A stretch of DNA of 64,000 nt from Acetatifactor sp. Its GTDB lineage: Bacteria; Bacillota; Clostridia; Lachnospirales; Lachnospiraceae. Below are positions 29,902 to 39,966 of this stretch, piece after piece. The notes beneath the pieces were generated by a model, which did no database searches, had not been told where the DNA came from, and saw only the letters and a list, made by a program, of their open reading frames with translations. The position numbers were made by a program, and so were the translations under genes. The stretch's first letter is position 1, and every line of letters starts with the position of its first letter. The stretch spans positions 38,463 to 102,462 of the forward strand of contig JAILLF010000044.1 in NCBI GenBank assembly GCA_024693365.1, in the 5' to 3' direction.

Positions 29902-30819
29902 ATGTCTGAATACGTACTGGAAACATTTGGGCTGACAAAAAAATATGGTTCATTTACCGCTGTCAGCGACATCAATCTTCATATTGAAAAAAAGGATATT
30001 TATGGATTTGTCGGAAAGAATGGTGCAGGAAAAAGTACCTGCATGAAAATGATCTCCGGACTCAGCCATCCGACTGCAGGACAGATCTCCATGTTTGGTT
30101 ACCGCGGCAATGAAAAGGAACTGAATCAAAAAGGTGCTTATGCGCGAGTGGGTGCGCTGATCGAATCGCCGGCGTTTTATCCGAATATGTCTGGTTACGA
30201 TAACGTAGAGTTGATCTCCAGGGGCATCAGCGGCGTGACAAAAAAGGATATTGACGAAACACTCGAGATTGTCGGATTGACGCAGGCAGCCAACCGCAAG
30301 ACCAAGGGATATTCCTTTGGCATGAAGCAACGGCTTGGGATCGGCATTGCACTTTTGACGCATCCGGAATTCCTGATTTTGGACGAACCGACCAATGGCT
30401 TGGATCCCCAGGGAATTGCAGAGATTAGGGAGCTTGTTCACAGACTCGTTGATGAGAAGGGCGTGAGCGTCATGATATCGTCCCACATCCTTGGGGAACT
30501 CGAAAAGATCGCAAAGCGAATCGGGATCATTCACAAAGGCAAGCTTCTTTGCGAATTTAACAAGGAAGACTTCCTAAGGGAACACAGCGGCAGCGTCATT
30601 TTGGAAACGCCGGATGCCGAGAAGGCAATCGATTTTGTGAAAGAACAGCCGGGAAGCGAGTGCACGGTAAACAAAGAAAAACAGATCATCATTTCGAACT
30701 GCCGGCTTCCCTTGGGATCCCTGATCCGCGAACTGGTGCATCGCGACGTCTATATTCACCGGATTACGGAAGAACAGCTTTCGTTGGAACAATACTATTT
30801 TGATTTGACAAACAGTTGA
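29902..30819 (+). CDS. ABC transporter ATP-binding protein (BcrA/bacitracin-type)
   Basis: GFVGKNGAGKSTCMKMISGL, FGMKQRLGIGIALL, LILDEPTNGLDPQGI. Confidence 0.92.
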   Translation: MSEYVLETFGLTKKYGSFTAVSDINLHIEKKDIYGFVGKNGAGKSTCMKMISGLSHPTAGQISMFGYRGNEKELNQKGAYARVGALIESPAFYPNMSGYDNVELISRGISGVTKKDIDETLEIVGLTQAANRKTKGYSFGMKQRLGIGIALLTHPEFLILDEPTNGLDPQGIAEIRELVHRLVDEKGVSVMISSHILGELEKIAKRIGIIHKGKLLCEFNKEDFLREHSGSVILETPDAEKAIDFVKEQPGSECTVNKEKQIIISNCRLPLGSLIRELVHRDVYIHRITEEQLSLEQYYFDLTNS

Positions 30820-30833
30820 TTGGAGGTAAGATT

Positions 30834-31616
30834 ATGTTAGTTAGACTGATAAACATGAATTTGTTTCGGATGCGCCGTTCAGCTTCGACTTACGTTATCA
30901 TTGGAGCATTTATCGCATTCCAAATTATGGCCTTTTCCGTTATGCTGGGATCTCAGATGATTTCTAGCGGAAACGTGGAATTTGCGGAGGTTTCCCAAAA
31001 TATTACGACTGGCGGTTTGTTTCAATACGTGATTTCGGGTGACGTGATCTGCATGTTTGTGGCGATTGCCGCGTCCGTGTTCCTGCATGGGGAGATCACA
31101 AATGGCAATCTCAAGAATATATATGGTAAGGTTTCGCAGAAATCCATGCTGGTTGTATCCAAAACCGTAGCAATCTTCCCGATGATCCTGAGCTTCATTG
31201 GAATCGGTTTGGTGGCTTCCGTGACCGCGAGTCTGATCTTTTTGCCGCAGGGCGTCAGCTTTGGGGATTCCGGATGCGAAATCATACGCTTTACGCTTAC
31301 GCACATTCTTCTGCTGACGGCAGCGGCATCCCTTGCGGTCTGCCTGAACGTAATCACAAACAGCACGTTGGTAACGTTGATTGCAAGCTTTCTGTTCTGC
31401 CAATTTGGAATTGCCATTACGGGAACCATAACCGAGTGGATTCACGGCTTAAGTAGTTTCACCCTTTCGGATTACACGTTGCTTGGCAACTTGTATGCGA
31501 TTACGATAAATTCCACTGGCATGGAATGCCTGCGCGCGTCGATCGTGGCGATTGTTATCATTGCGGCATCTACGCTAGCCGGATCTTTCGCTCTTGCTCA
31601 CAGTGACGTGAAATAA
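30834..31616 (+). CDS. ABC-2 transporter permease
   Basis: Six hydrophobic segments, follows its ATPase gene. Confidence 0.82.
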   Translation: MLVRLINMNLFRMRRSASTYVIIGAFIAFQIMAFSVMLGSQMISSGNVEFAEVSQNITTGGLFQYVISGDVICMFVAIAASVFLHGEITNGNLKNIYGKVSQKSMLVVSKTVAIFPMILSFIGIGLVASVTASLIFLPQGVSFGDSGCEIIRFTLTHILLLTAAASLAVCLNVITNSTLVTLIASFLFCQFGIAITGTITEWIHGLSSFTLSDYTLLGNLYAITINSTGMECLRASIVAIVIIAASTLAGSFALAHSDVK

Positions 31617-31655
31617 TTCAAAATTGGAAAAATAAAGGAAAAGGAAGGGATTACA

Positions 31656-32879
31656 ATGAATTACAAAGTTTTGGTGCTCGTTCTTTTGACCGTGAATTTT
31701 ATGTTTCGGCAGGGTGTGAAGTTTCTGGATTGGAAGTCGATGAAGAATCCCGTGCCGGCGAACGTGGATGACATATTTGATGAGGAGACCTATCGGAAAT
31801 GGAAGGGGTATCATACGGAAAAAGCCAGACTTGGGATCATTTCAGCTGTGTGTGAATTCGTGATGATGCTGCTTGCATTTGGATTTAACTGGTATGCAGA
31901 CTTTGCAGGACTCTTTCCTGCGCATCCCGTTTGGGGAATCTTTGCAGTTATGCTGTTTGATTCTTTGCTTCATTTGATCGAGCTGCCATTCAGCTACTAT
32001 GACGATATGAAGATTGAAGGAAAATACGGATTCAATCGTTCTACGAAGAAAACCTTCTGGGCCGATCAGGCGAAGAATTTTTGCATCGACTTGGTCGTGC
32101 TGACGCTCATAGGCATGTTGATCATGGCAATCCATAGGTGGCTTGGCGACTGGCTGATCCCGGTTATGGCAACGGCGCTCACCTTCCTCATCCTCGTCGT
32201 TGCGTTCCTGCATCCCTTTTTAAGTAAGATATTCAATCATTTTGAGGATCTGGAGGATGGGGAACTAAAAGAGAGGCTGACGGCGCTGCTTCAAAAGAAC
32301 GGATTTCACGTACGGGCGATCCGGGTGATGGACGCATCAAGGCGAACCACCAAAATGAATGCCTATTTCACGGGCTTTGGAAAGATGAAGACCATTGTGC
32401 TTTACGATACGCTGAAAGAGGCCTTGAGCGTGGATGAAATCTGTGCCGTGTTTGCACATGAGATGGGGCATGGATTGCATAAAGATACGTTGAAAAGTAG
32501 GATTCTTACGTTTGTTCAAATGCTGATTCTGGCTTTTATGGCATGGTTTACCTTACGGACGCCGGAGCTCTTTACCGAGTTTGGATTCCAGGACGTTAAT
32601 TATGGATTTGCCATGATTCTCATCATGAGCGTCGTGTTCTCCGCCATATCGCCGCTTTATGAAGTGATTGCAAACGTGTTCTCCCGCCGGGCAGAATATC
32701 GTGCGGACGAACAGGCGGTAAAGGAAGGGTATGCCGATGCGCTTGTCAGTGCATTAAAATTTCTTGCCAAGAGCAATTACGTGAATTTAAGCCCGGATCC
32801 TTTGGTCGTAATGCTTCAGTACTCTCACCCCACGCTCAGTCAGAGAATCGATGCCATTGAAAAGAGGAACGTTGAATAA
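31656..32879 (+). CDS. M48 family metallopeptidase (CAAX prenyl protease 1/Ste24-like)
   Basis: HEMGHGLHKDTL zinc motif, RRAEYRADEQAV, multi-TM N-terminus. Confidence 0.93.
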   Translation: MNYKVLVLVLLTVNFMFRQGVKFLDWKSMKNPVPANVDDIFDEETYRKWKGYHTEKARLGIISAVCEFVMMLLAFGFNWYADFAGLFPAHPVWGIFAVMLFDSLLHLIELPFSYYDDMKIEGKYGFNRSTKKTFWADQAKNFCIDLVVLTLIGMLIMAIHRWLGDWLIPVMATALTFLILVVAFLHPFLSKIFNHFEDLEDGELKERLTALLQKNGFHVRAIRVMDASRRTTKMNAYFTGFGKMKTIVLYDTLKEALSVDEICAVFAHEMGHGLHKDTLKSRILTFVQMLILAFMAWFTLRTPELFTEFGFQDVNYGFAMILIMSVVFSAISPLYEVIANVFSRRAEYRADEQAVKEGYADALVSALKFLAKSNYVNLSPDPLVVMLQYSHPTLSQRIDAIEKRNVE

Positions 32880-32890
32880 ACGTTCCTCTT
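32862..32890 (+). terminator. Terminator hairpin overlapping the M48 stop codon
   Basis: aagaggaacgtt-gaata-aacgttcctctt. Confidence 0.75.
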
Positions 32891-32924
32891 GCATTATTGA
32901 TTATGGTTTGCTATATTTTAAATA

Positions 32925-32942
32925 GGCGCAACCGATTGCGCC
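32925..32942. promoter_or_regulatory. LacI-type operator upstream of the lacI-family gene
   Basis: Perfect inverted repeat GGCGCAA-CCGA-TTGCGCC with AAnCGnTT core. Confidence 0.7.
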
Positions 32943-32964
32943 AATAGGGCAAAAGGATAAAAAA

Positions 32965-33948
32965 ATGGACAACGAAAAAACAACGATCGACGACGTGGCA
33001 AAGGCCCTCGGCCTATCAAAATCAACGGTATCCAGATCCATATCCGGAAAGGGGAGGATCAGTGCCGAAACGAGACAGAAGGTACTCGATTACATTGAGG
33101 AGCGCAACTACAGGCCCAATCCCCTTGCCAAGGGCTTAAGTGAATCCAAGACTTATAACGTTGGCTGGGTGATTCCCGGAGATGATCACCTGACGTCGCT
33201 GTATTTCTATCAGCGCTGCCTGCAGGGAGTTATTGGCGCTGCGGCAAAAGCTGACTATGACGTGCTGATCACCACCATCGGAAAGGATGACATATCCGGC
33301 CTAAAGCGGATCACCGAGAACCACAAGGTGGACGGCGTGATCCTTGGACGGACGCTTCGCAAGGACAAAGCCATCCGATATCTCAAGGAAAAGGGGATCC
33401 CTTTTGTGGTAGTGGGCTCCACGGAGGAAAAGGGCGTGATTCAGGTGGATAATGATCACGTGGCTGCCTGCAGGGAACTCACCTCCATCCTTAAGATGAA
33501 GGGGGTAAAGCGCGTTGCCTTTATCGGCGGGGACACCGGACAGGTGGTTACGGGCAGCCGCCTGCAGGGCTTTCAGGAGGGGATGGAGGACGCCAGAACG
33601 CAAATCTGCCTGGACTGCGTCAATAAGGACAGGGTGGACAGGGCCGTCGAGGAGGCGGTCGCCTTTGGAACGGACTGCATTGTGTGTGAGGATGACCGGA
33701 TCTGCCAAATGGTGATGGAAAAACTGAAGGAGATGGAGCTGGAGGTACCCACGGATCTAAAGGTGGCAAGCTTCTACGACAGCAAGCTTTTGGGAAATTA
33801 TAAGCCGCAGATTACCGCCCTGAAGTATGACCCCACGGAGCTGGGGAAAAAAACGTGTGAAACATTGATGGCCATTATCAATGGGAAAAAGGTGGAAAAC
33901 CGGCAGATGCTCGGCTATGAAGTGCTGCTCAAGGGCTCAACCCAATAA
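32965..33948 (+). CDS. LacI family transcriptional regulator
   Basis: TTIDDVAKALGLSKSTVSRSISGKGRISAETRQKVLDYIEERNYRPN. Confidence 0.95.
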   Translation: MDNEKTTIDDVAKALGLSKSTVSRSISGKGRISAETRQKVLDYIEERNYRPNPLAKGLSESKTYNVGWVIPGDDHLTSLYFYQRCLQGVIGAAAKADYDVLITTIGKDDISGLKRITENHKVDGVILGRTLRKDKAIRYLKEKGIPFVVVGSTEEKGVIQVDNDHVAACRELTSILKMKGVKRVAFIGGDTGQVVTGSRLQGFQEGMEDARTQICLDCVNKDRVDRAVEEAVAFGTDCIVCEDDRICQMVMEKLKEMELEVPTDLKVASFYDSKLLGNYKPQITALKYDPTELGKKTCETLMAIINGKKVENRQMLGYEVLLKGSTQ

Positions 33949-34036
33949 AAATATGGCTTGGTAAAACCTTTTACGTCTGGAAATTTTGAATATCGTATTG
34001 ACAAGATGCCATATAGTTGGTAAAATTCCACATAGA

Positions 34037-34050
34037 GCAACCGATTGCGC
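34037..34050. promoter_or_regulatory. LacI-type operator upstream of the sugar ABC operon
   Basis: GCAACCGATTGCGC, same core as 32925-32942. Confidence 0.65.
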
Positions 34051-34105
34051 AAAACCGCAATTGATTAATTTTCACAAGGATTGCTATAAGGGAGGATAAG
34101 AGGAC

Positions 34106-35425
34106 ATGAGAAAAAGAGCATTAGCACTGTTGATGACGTGTGTTTTGTCCATGACGGCTCTTGCGGGCTGCGGCGGTAATACGGACGGAAGCAGCCAGGC
34201 GGAAGTTCAATCTTCAGCGAGCGGATCCGGCGGCGGAGAGATTCAGAAGCTGGATGACGATAAGGCGGCAAGCGCCATTGATAATCTGGTGGCAAACACC
34301 AAGGATACCGTACAGCTTACCGTTTGGGCGTCTGAGATGGATCAGGACTTCACCCAGACGCTTCTGGACCAGTTCAAGGCAAAGTATCCCAGCGTTAAGT
34401 TTGATTTCCAGCTGGGCATTCAGTCTGAGGCCGGAGCAAAGGACGCGGTGATGGCGGATCCCACCGCTGCGGCAGACGTTTATGCGTTTGCAGATGACCA
34501 GCTCATTGAGCTCATTAACATAAAGGGACTTACGGAAGTAAGCACTGCTTACACCTACGACGTGGCTTCCGAGAATTCTGCAAGTTCAATCGCGGCAGCT
34601 ACCTATAACGGAAAAGTATATGCATACCCCATGACGGGTGACAACGGCTACTTCATGTATTACAACAGCAGCATCTTCTCTGCTGAGGACATGGTAAGCT
34701 TTGACAAGATGGTTGAAGTTGCCAAGCAAAAGGGCGTGACCATTGGTTATCAGAAGGGTGGCTGGTATCTCCACGGCTTCTTCGATGCAGAAGGCACCGG
34801 ACATTATGCAGACCTTCAGAGCGACGGCAGCACCACTTGTAACTGGAATGACCAGGTTGGCGTTGACATTGCGAACGCGATCATCCAGTATGCAAAGGAC
34901 GGCGTTCTGGTAATGGCAGACGACAGCACCGCGGCAGAAGCCTTCAAGGCCGGTACCATGGGTGCGGTAGTCAGCGGTACCTGGGCGGCACAGAACTTCT
35001 CTGATGCACTTGGCTCCAACTATGCAGCCTGCATCATGCCGAAGTTCAAGGCAGGCGGCAAGGAGTATCAGATGACCGCATACCTCGGCTTCAAGCTGAT
35101 CGGCGTTAACCCCAACAGCGCATATCTGCCTTGGGCAATGCTTCTGGCTGAGTACTTAACCTGTGAAGAGAGCCAGATCGCAAGATTCCAGGCTAGACAG
35201 TTAGGACCCTCCAACGTGAAGGCAGCTTCCTCAGATGCAGTGCTTAAGGACGTGGCCATCGCAGCAATCTCCGCACAGGGAGCTCACGGAACGCTTCAGA
35301 GAGTAGGCGGAAACTACTGGGCATCCAGCGAATCCCTTTCCGACATCCTGATCAGTGGCAACCCTGACGGACAGGACGTCCAAAAGCTCCTGGATGACGC
35401 AGTGAGCGGAATTACTGCAAAATAA
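34106..35425 (+). CDS. Sugar ABC transporter substrate-binding lipoprotein (MalE-like)
   Basis: Lipobox MTALAGCGG; extracellular solute-binding fold; followed by two permease genes. Confidence 0.9.
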   Translation: MRKRALALLMTCVLSMTALAGCGGNTDGSSQAEVQSSASGSGGGEIQKLDDDKAASAIDNLVANTKDTVQLTVWASEMDQDFTQTLLDQFKAKYPSVKFDFQLGIQSEAGAKDAVMADPTAAADVYAFADDQLIELINIKGLTEVSTAYTYDVASENSASSIAAATYNGKVYAYPMTGDNGYFMYYNSSIFSAEDMVSFDKMVEVAKQKGVTIGYQKGGWYLHGFFDAEGTGHYADLQSDGSTTCNWNDQVGVDIANAIIQYAKDGVLVMADDSTAAEAFKAGTMGAVVSGTWAAQNFSDALGSNYAACIMPKFKAGGKEYQMTAYLGFKLIGVNPNSAYLPWAMLLAEYLTCEESQIARFQARQLGPSNVKAASSDAVLKDVAIAAISAQGAHGTLQRVGGNYWASSESLSDILISGNPDGQDVQKLLDDAVSGITAK

Positions 35426-35509
35426 ATTAGATCCTTAGTAACCCCATATGAGAGCTACCGCAATCATATGGGGATTTCTATATCAAAAATAGTGTGAAAA
35501 GGAGAAAAA

Positions 35510-36970
35510 ATGGCTACGGAAAAACCTAAACAAAAAAAGTCATTCGCACAAACCGCCTTTGCACGATACTTTATTGATTTTGGAGAGGCAATTGCCAAGG
35601 GAGATTGGGCGGTAAAGGCCTCTTTGGGCGTGATGGGCATGGGTTTCTTTAAGAGAAAGCAGATTGCAAAAGGCGTTCTTGTCACCTTGGTGCAGCTGGC
35701 CTACCTTCTCTGCTTTATTCTTTTTTCCATTCCAAATCTTGCCAAGTTCTCTACCTTGGGAACGGTACAGTATCAGGATCCGAAGATCAATCCCCTCACC
35801 TTTGAGGTGGAGCAGTTCCCTTACGACAATTCCTTCCTGATTCTGATCTATGGCATTGCGTCGCTGTTCCTGCTCTTTGTTTTCCTGCTGTTTTACGTTC
35901 ATAACGTAAAGCAGGCTTATGCAGTGATGCTTGACGAACGGAACGGGAAGCACGTCAATTCCTTCAAGGAGGATCTGCAGCAGATGCTGGGGAAGAAGTT
36001 CCACGTAACCTTGCTGAGCATCCCCGCCGTCGGCGTGGTCCTGATGAATATCCTTCCGCTGCTTGTGCTGATTGCCATAGCGTTTACCAACTATGACAAA
36101 ACCCACATGCCTCCGGGAACCCTCTTTACCTGGGTCGGCTTCGAAAACTTTACCGATCTCTTTGGCGGGAAGCTGAGCCTAACCTTTGGATATGCATTCA
36201 AAAAGGTCCTGGGCTGGACCCTGACTTGGGCGTTCCTGGCAACCTTTACCTGCTTTATCGGCGGTATTTTGCTGGCGCTGCTCATCAATTCCGAGGGCGT
36301 AAAGCTCCCGAAAATGTGGAGAACCCTCTTTGTGATCGCCATCGCGGTTCCTCAGTTTGTAACGCTGATTTTGGTGAGAAACTTCTTCGCGGATCAGGGT
36401 ATCTTTAATCAGATCTGTCAGAATCTTGGCATACTTGACTTTTTCAAATCCATCGGACTTGTGAACAAAAATGCAGTATTTATCCCGTTCCTTACGGACA
36501 AGAACTGGACCAAGGTCATGATCATACTGATCAATATCTGGGTAGGCATCCCGTATCAAATGCTGATCGCAACCGGCGTGCTGATGAACGCACCCAAGGA
36601 TCAGCTGGAAAGTGCAAGGATCGATGGCGCAAACAAGTGGAAGATCTTCTGGAAGATCATTATTCCTTACATCCTGGTGGTGCAGGGACCCGCATTGATC
36701 ACGGACTTTGTCAGAAACATCAACAACTTCAACGTCATCTATCTGCTCACGCAGGACGTATACATCACACAGGATGCGGGACTCTACAAGTCCAATGCAA
36801 AGGAAGTCGACCTATTGGTGACCTGGCTCTTCAGACTGACGCAGGAAGAGCAGAACTATAAGATGGCATCCGTGATCGGTATCATAGTATTTGTGATCAG
36901 CGTGGTATTTACCCTGATTTCCTACTCAAGACTGATGAAGGGCGGAAGAGAGGAGGATTACCAGATATGA
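35510..36970 (+). CDS. Sugar ABC transporter permease (MalF-like)
   Basis: LESARIDGANKWKIFWKIIIPYI EAA-type loop; MalF-like N-terminal extension. Confidence 0.92.
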   Translation: MATEKPKQKKSFAQTAFARYFIDFGEAIAKGDWAVKASLGVMGMGFFKRKQIAKGVLVTLVQLAYLLCFILFSIPNLAKFSTLGTVQYQDPKINPLTFEVEQFPYDNSFLILIYGIASLFLLFVFLLFYVHNVKQAYAVMLDERNGKHVNSFKEDLQQMLGKKFHVTLLSIPAVGVVLMNILPLLVLIAIAFTNYDKTHMPPGTLFTWVGFENFTDLFGGKLSLTFGYAFKKVLGWTLTWAFLATFTCFIGGILLALLINSEGVKLPKMWRTLFVIAIAVPQFVTLILVRNFFADQGIFNQICQNLGILDFFKSIGLVNKNAVFIPFLTDKNWTKVMIILINIWVGIPYQMLIATGVLMNAPKDQLESARIDGANKWKIFWKIIIPYILVVQGPALITDFVRNINNFNVIYLLTQDVYITQDAGLYKSNAKEVDLLVTWLFRLTQEEQNYKMASVIGIIVFVISVVFTLISYSRLMKGGREEDYQI

Positions 36971-37872
36971 TGAATCAAATGGATAAGTCAGGCGATGGCA
37001 TTCTCATAAGGCAAAAGATGGGCATGTCACAAAAAAGAAAAATTGGCGGCGCTTTTAAGACCGTATTACTGTTCCTTTTGGCCTGCCTATGGCTGATTCC
37101 CATCCTGTGGCTTCTTGTCACGGCGTTCAGCGCATATCCCGGCATGAGCAGAACAAGATTTTTTCCGGAAGAATGGACGCTGGCTAATTTTAACAGATTG
37201 TTCTTCCATCCGGATTCAATCCTGCAGTATGGAAGATGGTTTTGGAATACTCTCGTCATTGCGCTCTTCACCTGTATCGTATCCAGTATTTTCGTGCTGA
37301 TGGTGAGCTATTCGCTGAGCTGCATGCGTTTCCCGGGCAGACAGGGAATCATCCGTTTCTCGATGATACTGGGCATGTTCCCGGGCGCCCTGTCAATGAT
37401 CGCCGTGTACTTTATCATGAAGTCCATCGGCCTTACCAATTCCCATATTGGAATGGTGGTGGTGTATTCCGCCGGATCGGGTCTGGGATATCTGATCGTG
37501 AAGGGATTCATGGATACCGTGCCGGCGTCCATGCGAGAGGCTGCCAAGATAGAAGGGGCGAACGAATTTAAGATCTTCACCAGGGTAATGCTCCCTCTTT
37601 GCCGGCCGATCATTGTTTACACCGTGATCAGTACGTTCCTGGGACCTTGGTCGGATTTCATGTTTGCAAGACTGATGCTCAACTCCGGTCTGTCGAAGGA
37701 CTGGACGGTGGCCATCGGCTTGTACAATATGCTGGATAAATCCCTGATCGGCCAGAATTTCTCTGCCTTCTGTGCAGGTGGTCTGGTGATCTCCATCCCC
37801 ATCGCAATCCTCTTTGCCATCATGCAGAAGTATTACGTTGAGGGCGTGACCAGCGGTTCAACTAAGGGATAA
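36967..37872 (+). CDS. Sugar ABC transporter permease (MalG-like)
   Basis: MREAAKIEGANEFKIFTRVMLPLCRPII EAA loop; overlaps previous gene by 4 bp. Confidence 0.93.
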   Translation: MMNQMDKSGDGILIRQKMGMSQKRKIGGAFKTVLLFLLACLWLIPILWLLVTAFSAYPGMSRTRFFPEEWTLANFNRLFFHPDSILQYGRWFWNTLVIALFTCIVSSIFVLMVSYSLSCMRFPGRQGIIRFSMILGMFPGALSMIAVYFIMKSIGLTNSHIGMVVVYSAGSGLGYLIVKGFMDTVPASMREAAKIEGANEFKIFTRVMLPLCRPIIVYTVISTFLGPWSDFMFARLMLNSGLSKDWTVAIGLYNMLDKSLIGQNFSAFCAGGLVISIPIAILFAIMQKYYVEGVTSGSTKG

Positions 37873-37886
37873 GGAAAGGACGAAAC

Positions 37887-39728
37887 ATGGAAAATACGTT
37901 TGTGGTGAATATTATCCACAGGCCGGAGATGGTGCCGGAATATGCTGAAAAGGTGACGGGACAGGGGAAGGCCGAGGACATTGGAAGAAAGGCGCTTTTG
38001 ACGGAATCCCTGGACATCTTTAAGTTTCAGCAAAAGACAGCGCATGACAATGGGCTGAAGTGCACCATTCAGATGACCTATGCCTCTTTGTTTAACGAGG
38101 AGGCGATTGCGCTGGCCAAGGAGGATCATGAAAAATATGGGGATGAGATTGCGTTGACCCTTTTAGGGCTCCCCTGCAATGAATTCCGCGAGAAGTACAA
38201 GACAAAGGATTTTTGTATCTGGATGTTCTCCATGGAGGACAAGAAGAACATCGTTGACGACGTGTTTGGAAAGTTTTATGAGTGCTTTGGCTTTTATCCC
38301 GAGTCCACGGGATCTTATTACATGGACGCGGAGCTGACGAACTATATCAAGGAGAAGTATCCTACTGTCAAGTGTGCAGTGGCCACCTGCTGGGAGGAGG
38401 GACCGAAGGCATATCATACCACCAACAATTCCTGGTATACCCTGTTTGACGGCGGTCCATGGAACCCTTGGATCCCGTCGAAGCAAAACACGCATGCGCC
38501 TGCCGCGAACGAAGCCGAGGATTCCGGCATCGTGGCGATCCCGCATCTTTCGAGAGACCTTTTGGCGTGTTATGACGGTAACGGCTCCAATTTTGGAACG
38601 CATCCCCAGAACGTGCTAAGAGGCATGATTTATGACACGAAGACCTGGGAGTACCCCTATCTTTACAATCTGATCGACCAGTACCGGCATCTTGCGAAGT
38701 ACAATAACGGCTATTCCTACAACATGATGTTTGTGGGCCCTGGCTGGCTGAACAAGATGGGCCGCTGGGAACAGCCCTATGAGCTCTTGAAGAAATCCTA
38801 TGAGGACGGCATGCACTATTACGGCGAGCTGAAGAAAGAGGGAAAGCTGATTGATCTTACCATGGCGGAGTTTGCTGATTTTTACAGGGCAAACAAGACC
38901 TATACGGAGCCGGAGTGCGCGCTTTGGAAGGACATCCTCTATGGCTCGGACAAGCAGTTGTTCTGGTACGTGGATCCCTTTATGAGAGCCTGCGTGAACA
39001 TGGACCAGGGCGGCGCCATCGTTGACCTTAGGCCTTACGTTGCCAAGCTTAAGTGGGAGGTCGGTATTGGAACGCCGCACGTACAGGATGCTTCCTATCC
39101 CTTCCTGATCCAGGAAAAGTACAGGGCAGGATACTTCACGCATTATGCCGGAGAGGGCACGGTGCGCAGCGCGAAGATCTGCTGCGGCTCTGAGGAAGTG
39201 GACCTGTGTCTTTGCAGGACGCACGCAACCTTCTCTCAGGAAGGGAAGAACAGGATTCTGTCCTTGGACCCCGTGGACATAGAATTTGCCGGGGTGAGCG
39301 TAAAGCTCCAGACAAAGGTGATTTTCCCTGAGGGAGAGAGCAGGATCCAAATCAGCAGGGAAATCCTTGACGTCAGTGACCCTGCGGCAGAAATCAGCAT
39401 TAACGAATACATGGTAGCCTGCTACGGTACCACGGAGTACCCGGAGGACATGACTTCGATCAAGCTTTCCGTAGGTGACGGAGCAGACGCAAAAAAGATC
39501 GATTATGCCTACAAATGCAGGGAAGCTGCCGTGGAAGGAGCTAAGGTGGCGGAGGCCATTATCCCGCCCGTGCAGACAAAGGTGACGCTCACGACGGATG
39601 CGGATGACGCCACGAGCTATGTCAAGGAAGGCTATGCGTTTTCGCCGATGTTCACGCTGGGTATGACAAAGAAGATCAGAAAGGGAGAGGTGATAAGCAC
39701 GTGGCTCAATCTGGAAAAGGCAAACTAA
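37887..39728 (+). CDS. Large protein of unknown function in galactan operon; candidate glycosidase
   Basis: Continuous 613-aa ORF in operon; TAHDNGLKCTIQMTYASL, GFYPESTGSYYMD, YVAKLKWEVGIG; no signal peptide. Confidence 0.6.
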   Translation: MENTFVVNIIHRPEMVPEYAEKVTGQGKAEDIGRKALLTESLDIFKFQQKTAHDNGLKCTIQMTYASLFNEEAIALAKEDHEKYGDEIALTLLGLPCNEFREKYKTKDFCIWMFSMEDKKNIVDDVFGKFYECFGFYPESTGSYYMDAELTNYIKEKYPTVKCAVATCWEEGPKAYHTTNNSWYTLFDGGPWNPWIPSKQNTHAPAANEAEDSGIVAIPHLSRDLLACYDGNGSNFGTHPQNVLRGMIYDTKTWEYPYLYNLIDQYRHLAKYNNGYSYNMMFVGPGWLNKMGRWEQPYELLKKSYEDGMHYYGELKKEGKLIDLTMAEFADFYRANKTYTEPECALWKDILYGSDKQLFWYVDPFMRACVNMDQGGAIVDLRPYVAKLKWEVGIGTPHVQDASYPFLIQEKYRAGYFTHYAGEGTVRSAKICCGSEEVDLCLCRTHATFSQEGKNRILSLDPVDIEFAGVSVKLQTKVIFPEGESRIQISREILDVSDPAAEISINEYMVACYGTTEYPEDMTSIKLSVGDGADAKKIDYAYKCREAAVEGAKVAEAIIPPVQTKVTLTTDADDATSYVKEGYAFSPMFTLGMTKKIRKGEVISTWLNLEKAN

Positions 39729-39913
39729 ATTACAGATGTCCTTCCTGCTTTATGCGGGATCTGGACATAGACATGTTTTATGACAAGGATAAGAAAGAGT
39801 ATTATTGCCTGCGTTGCCAGTATACCGGTACGGAGGAGGACGTGCTCGAAAAGAATGAGATGATCCGTTTCCGTTACCGGAAGATGATGGAACGCATCAC
39901 GGATTTTGATTAA
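39701..39913 (+). CDS. Small zinc-ribbon protein
   Basis: YRCPSCFMRDLDIDMFYDKDKKEYYCLRCQYTG; start overlaps end of preceding gene. Confidence 0.65.
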   Translation: MAQSGKGKLNYRCPSCFMRDLDIDMFYDKDKKEYYCLRCQYTGTEEDVLEKNEMIRFRYRKMMERITDFD

Positions 39914-39966
39914 CGTACGCGGCGCATTGCGGGTTTAGATCACGGACGAAATGAAGGAGTACAACG

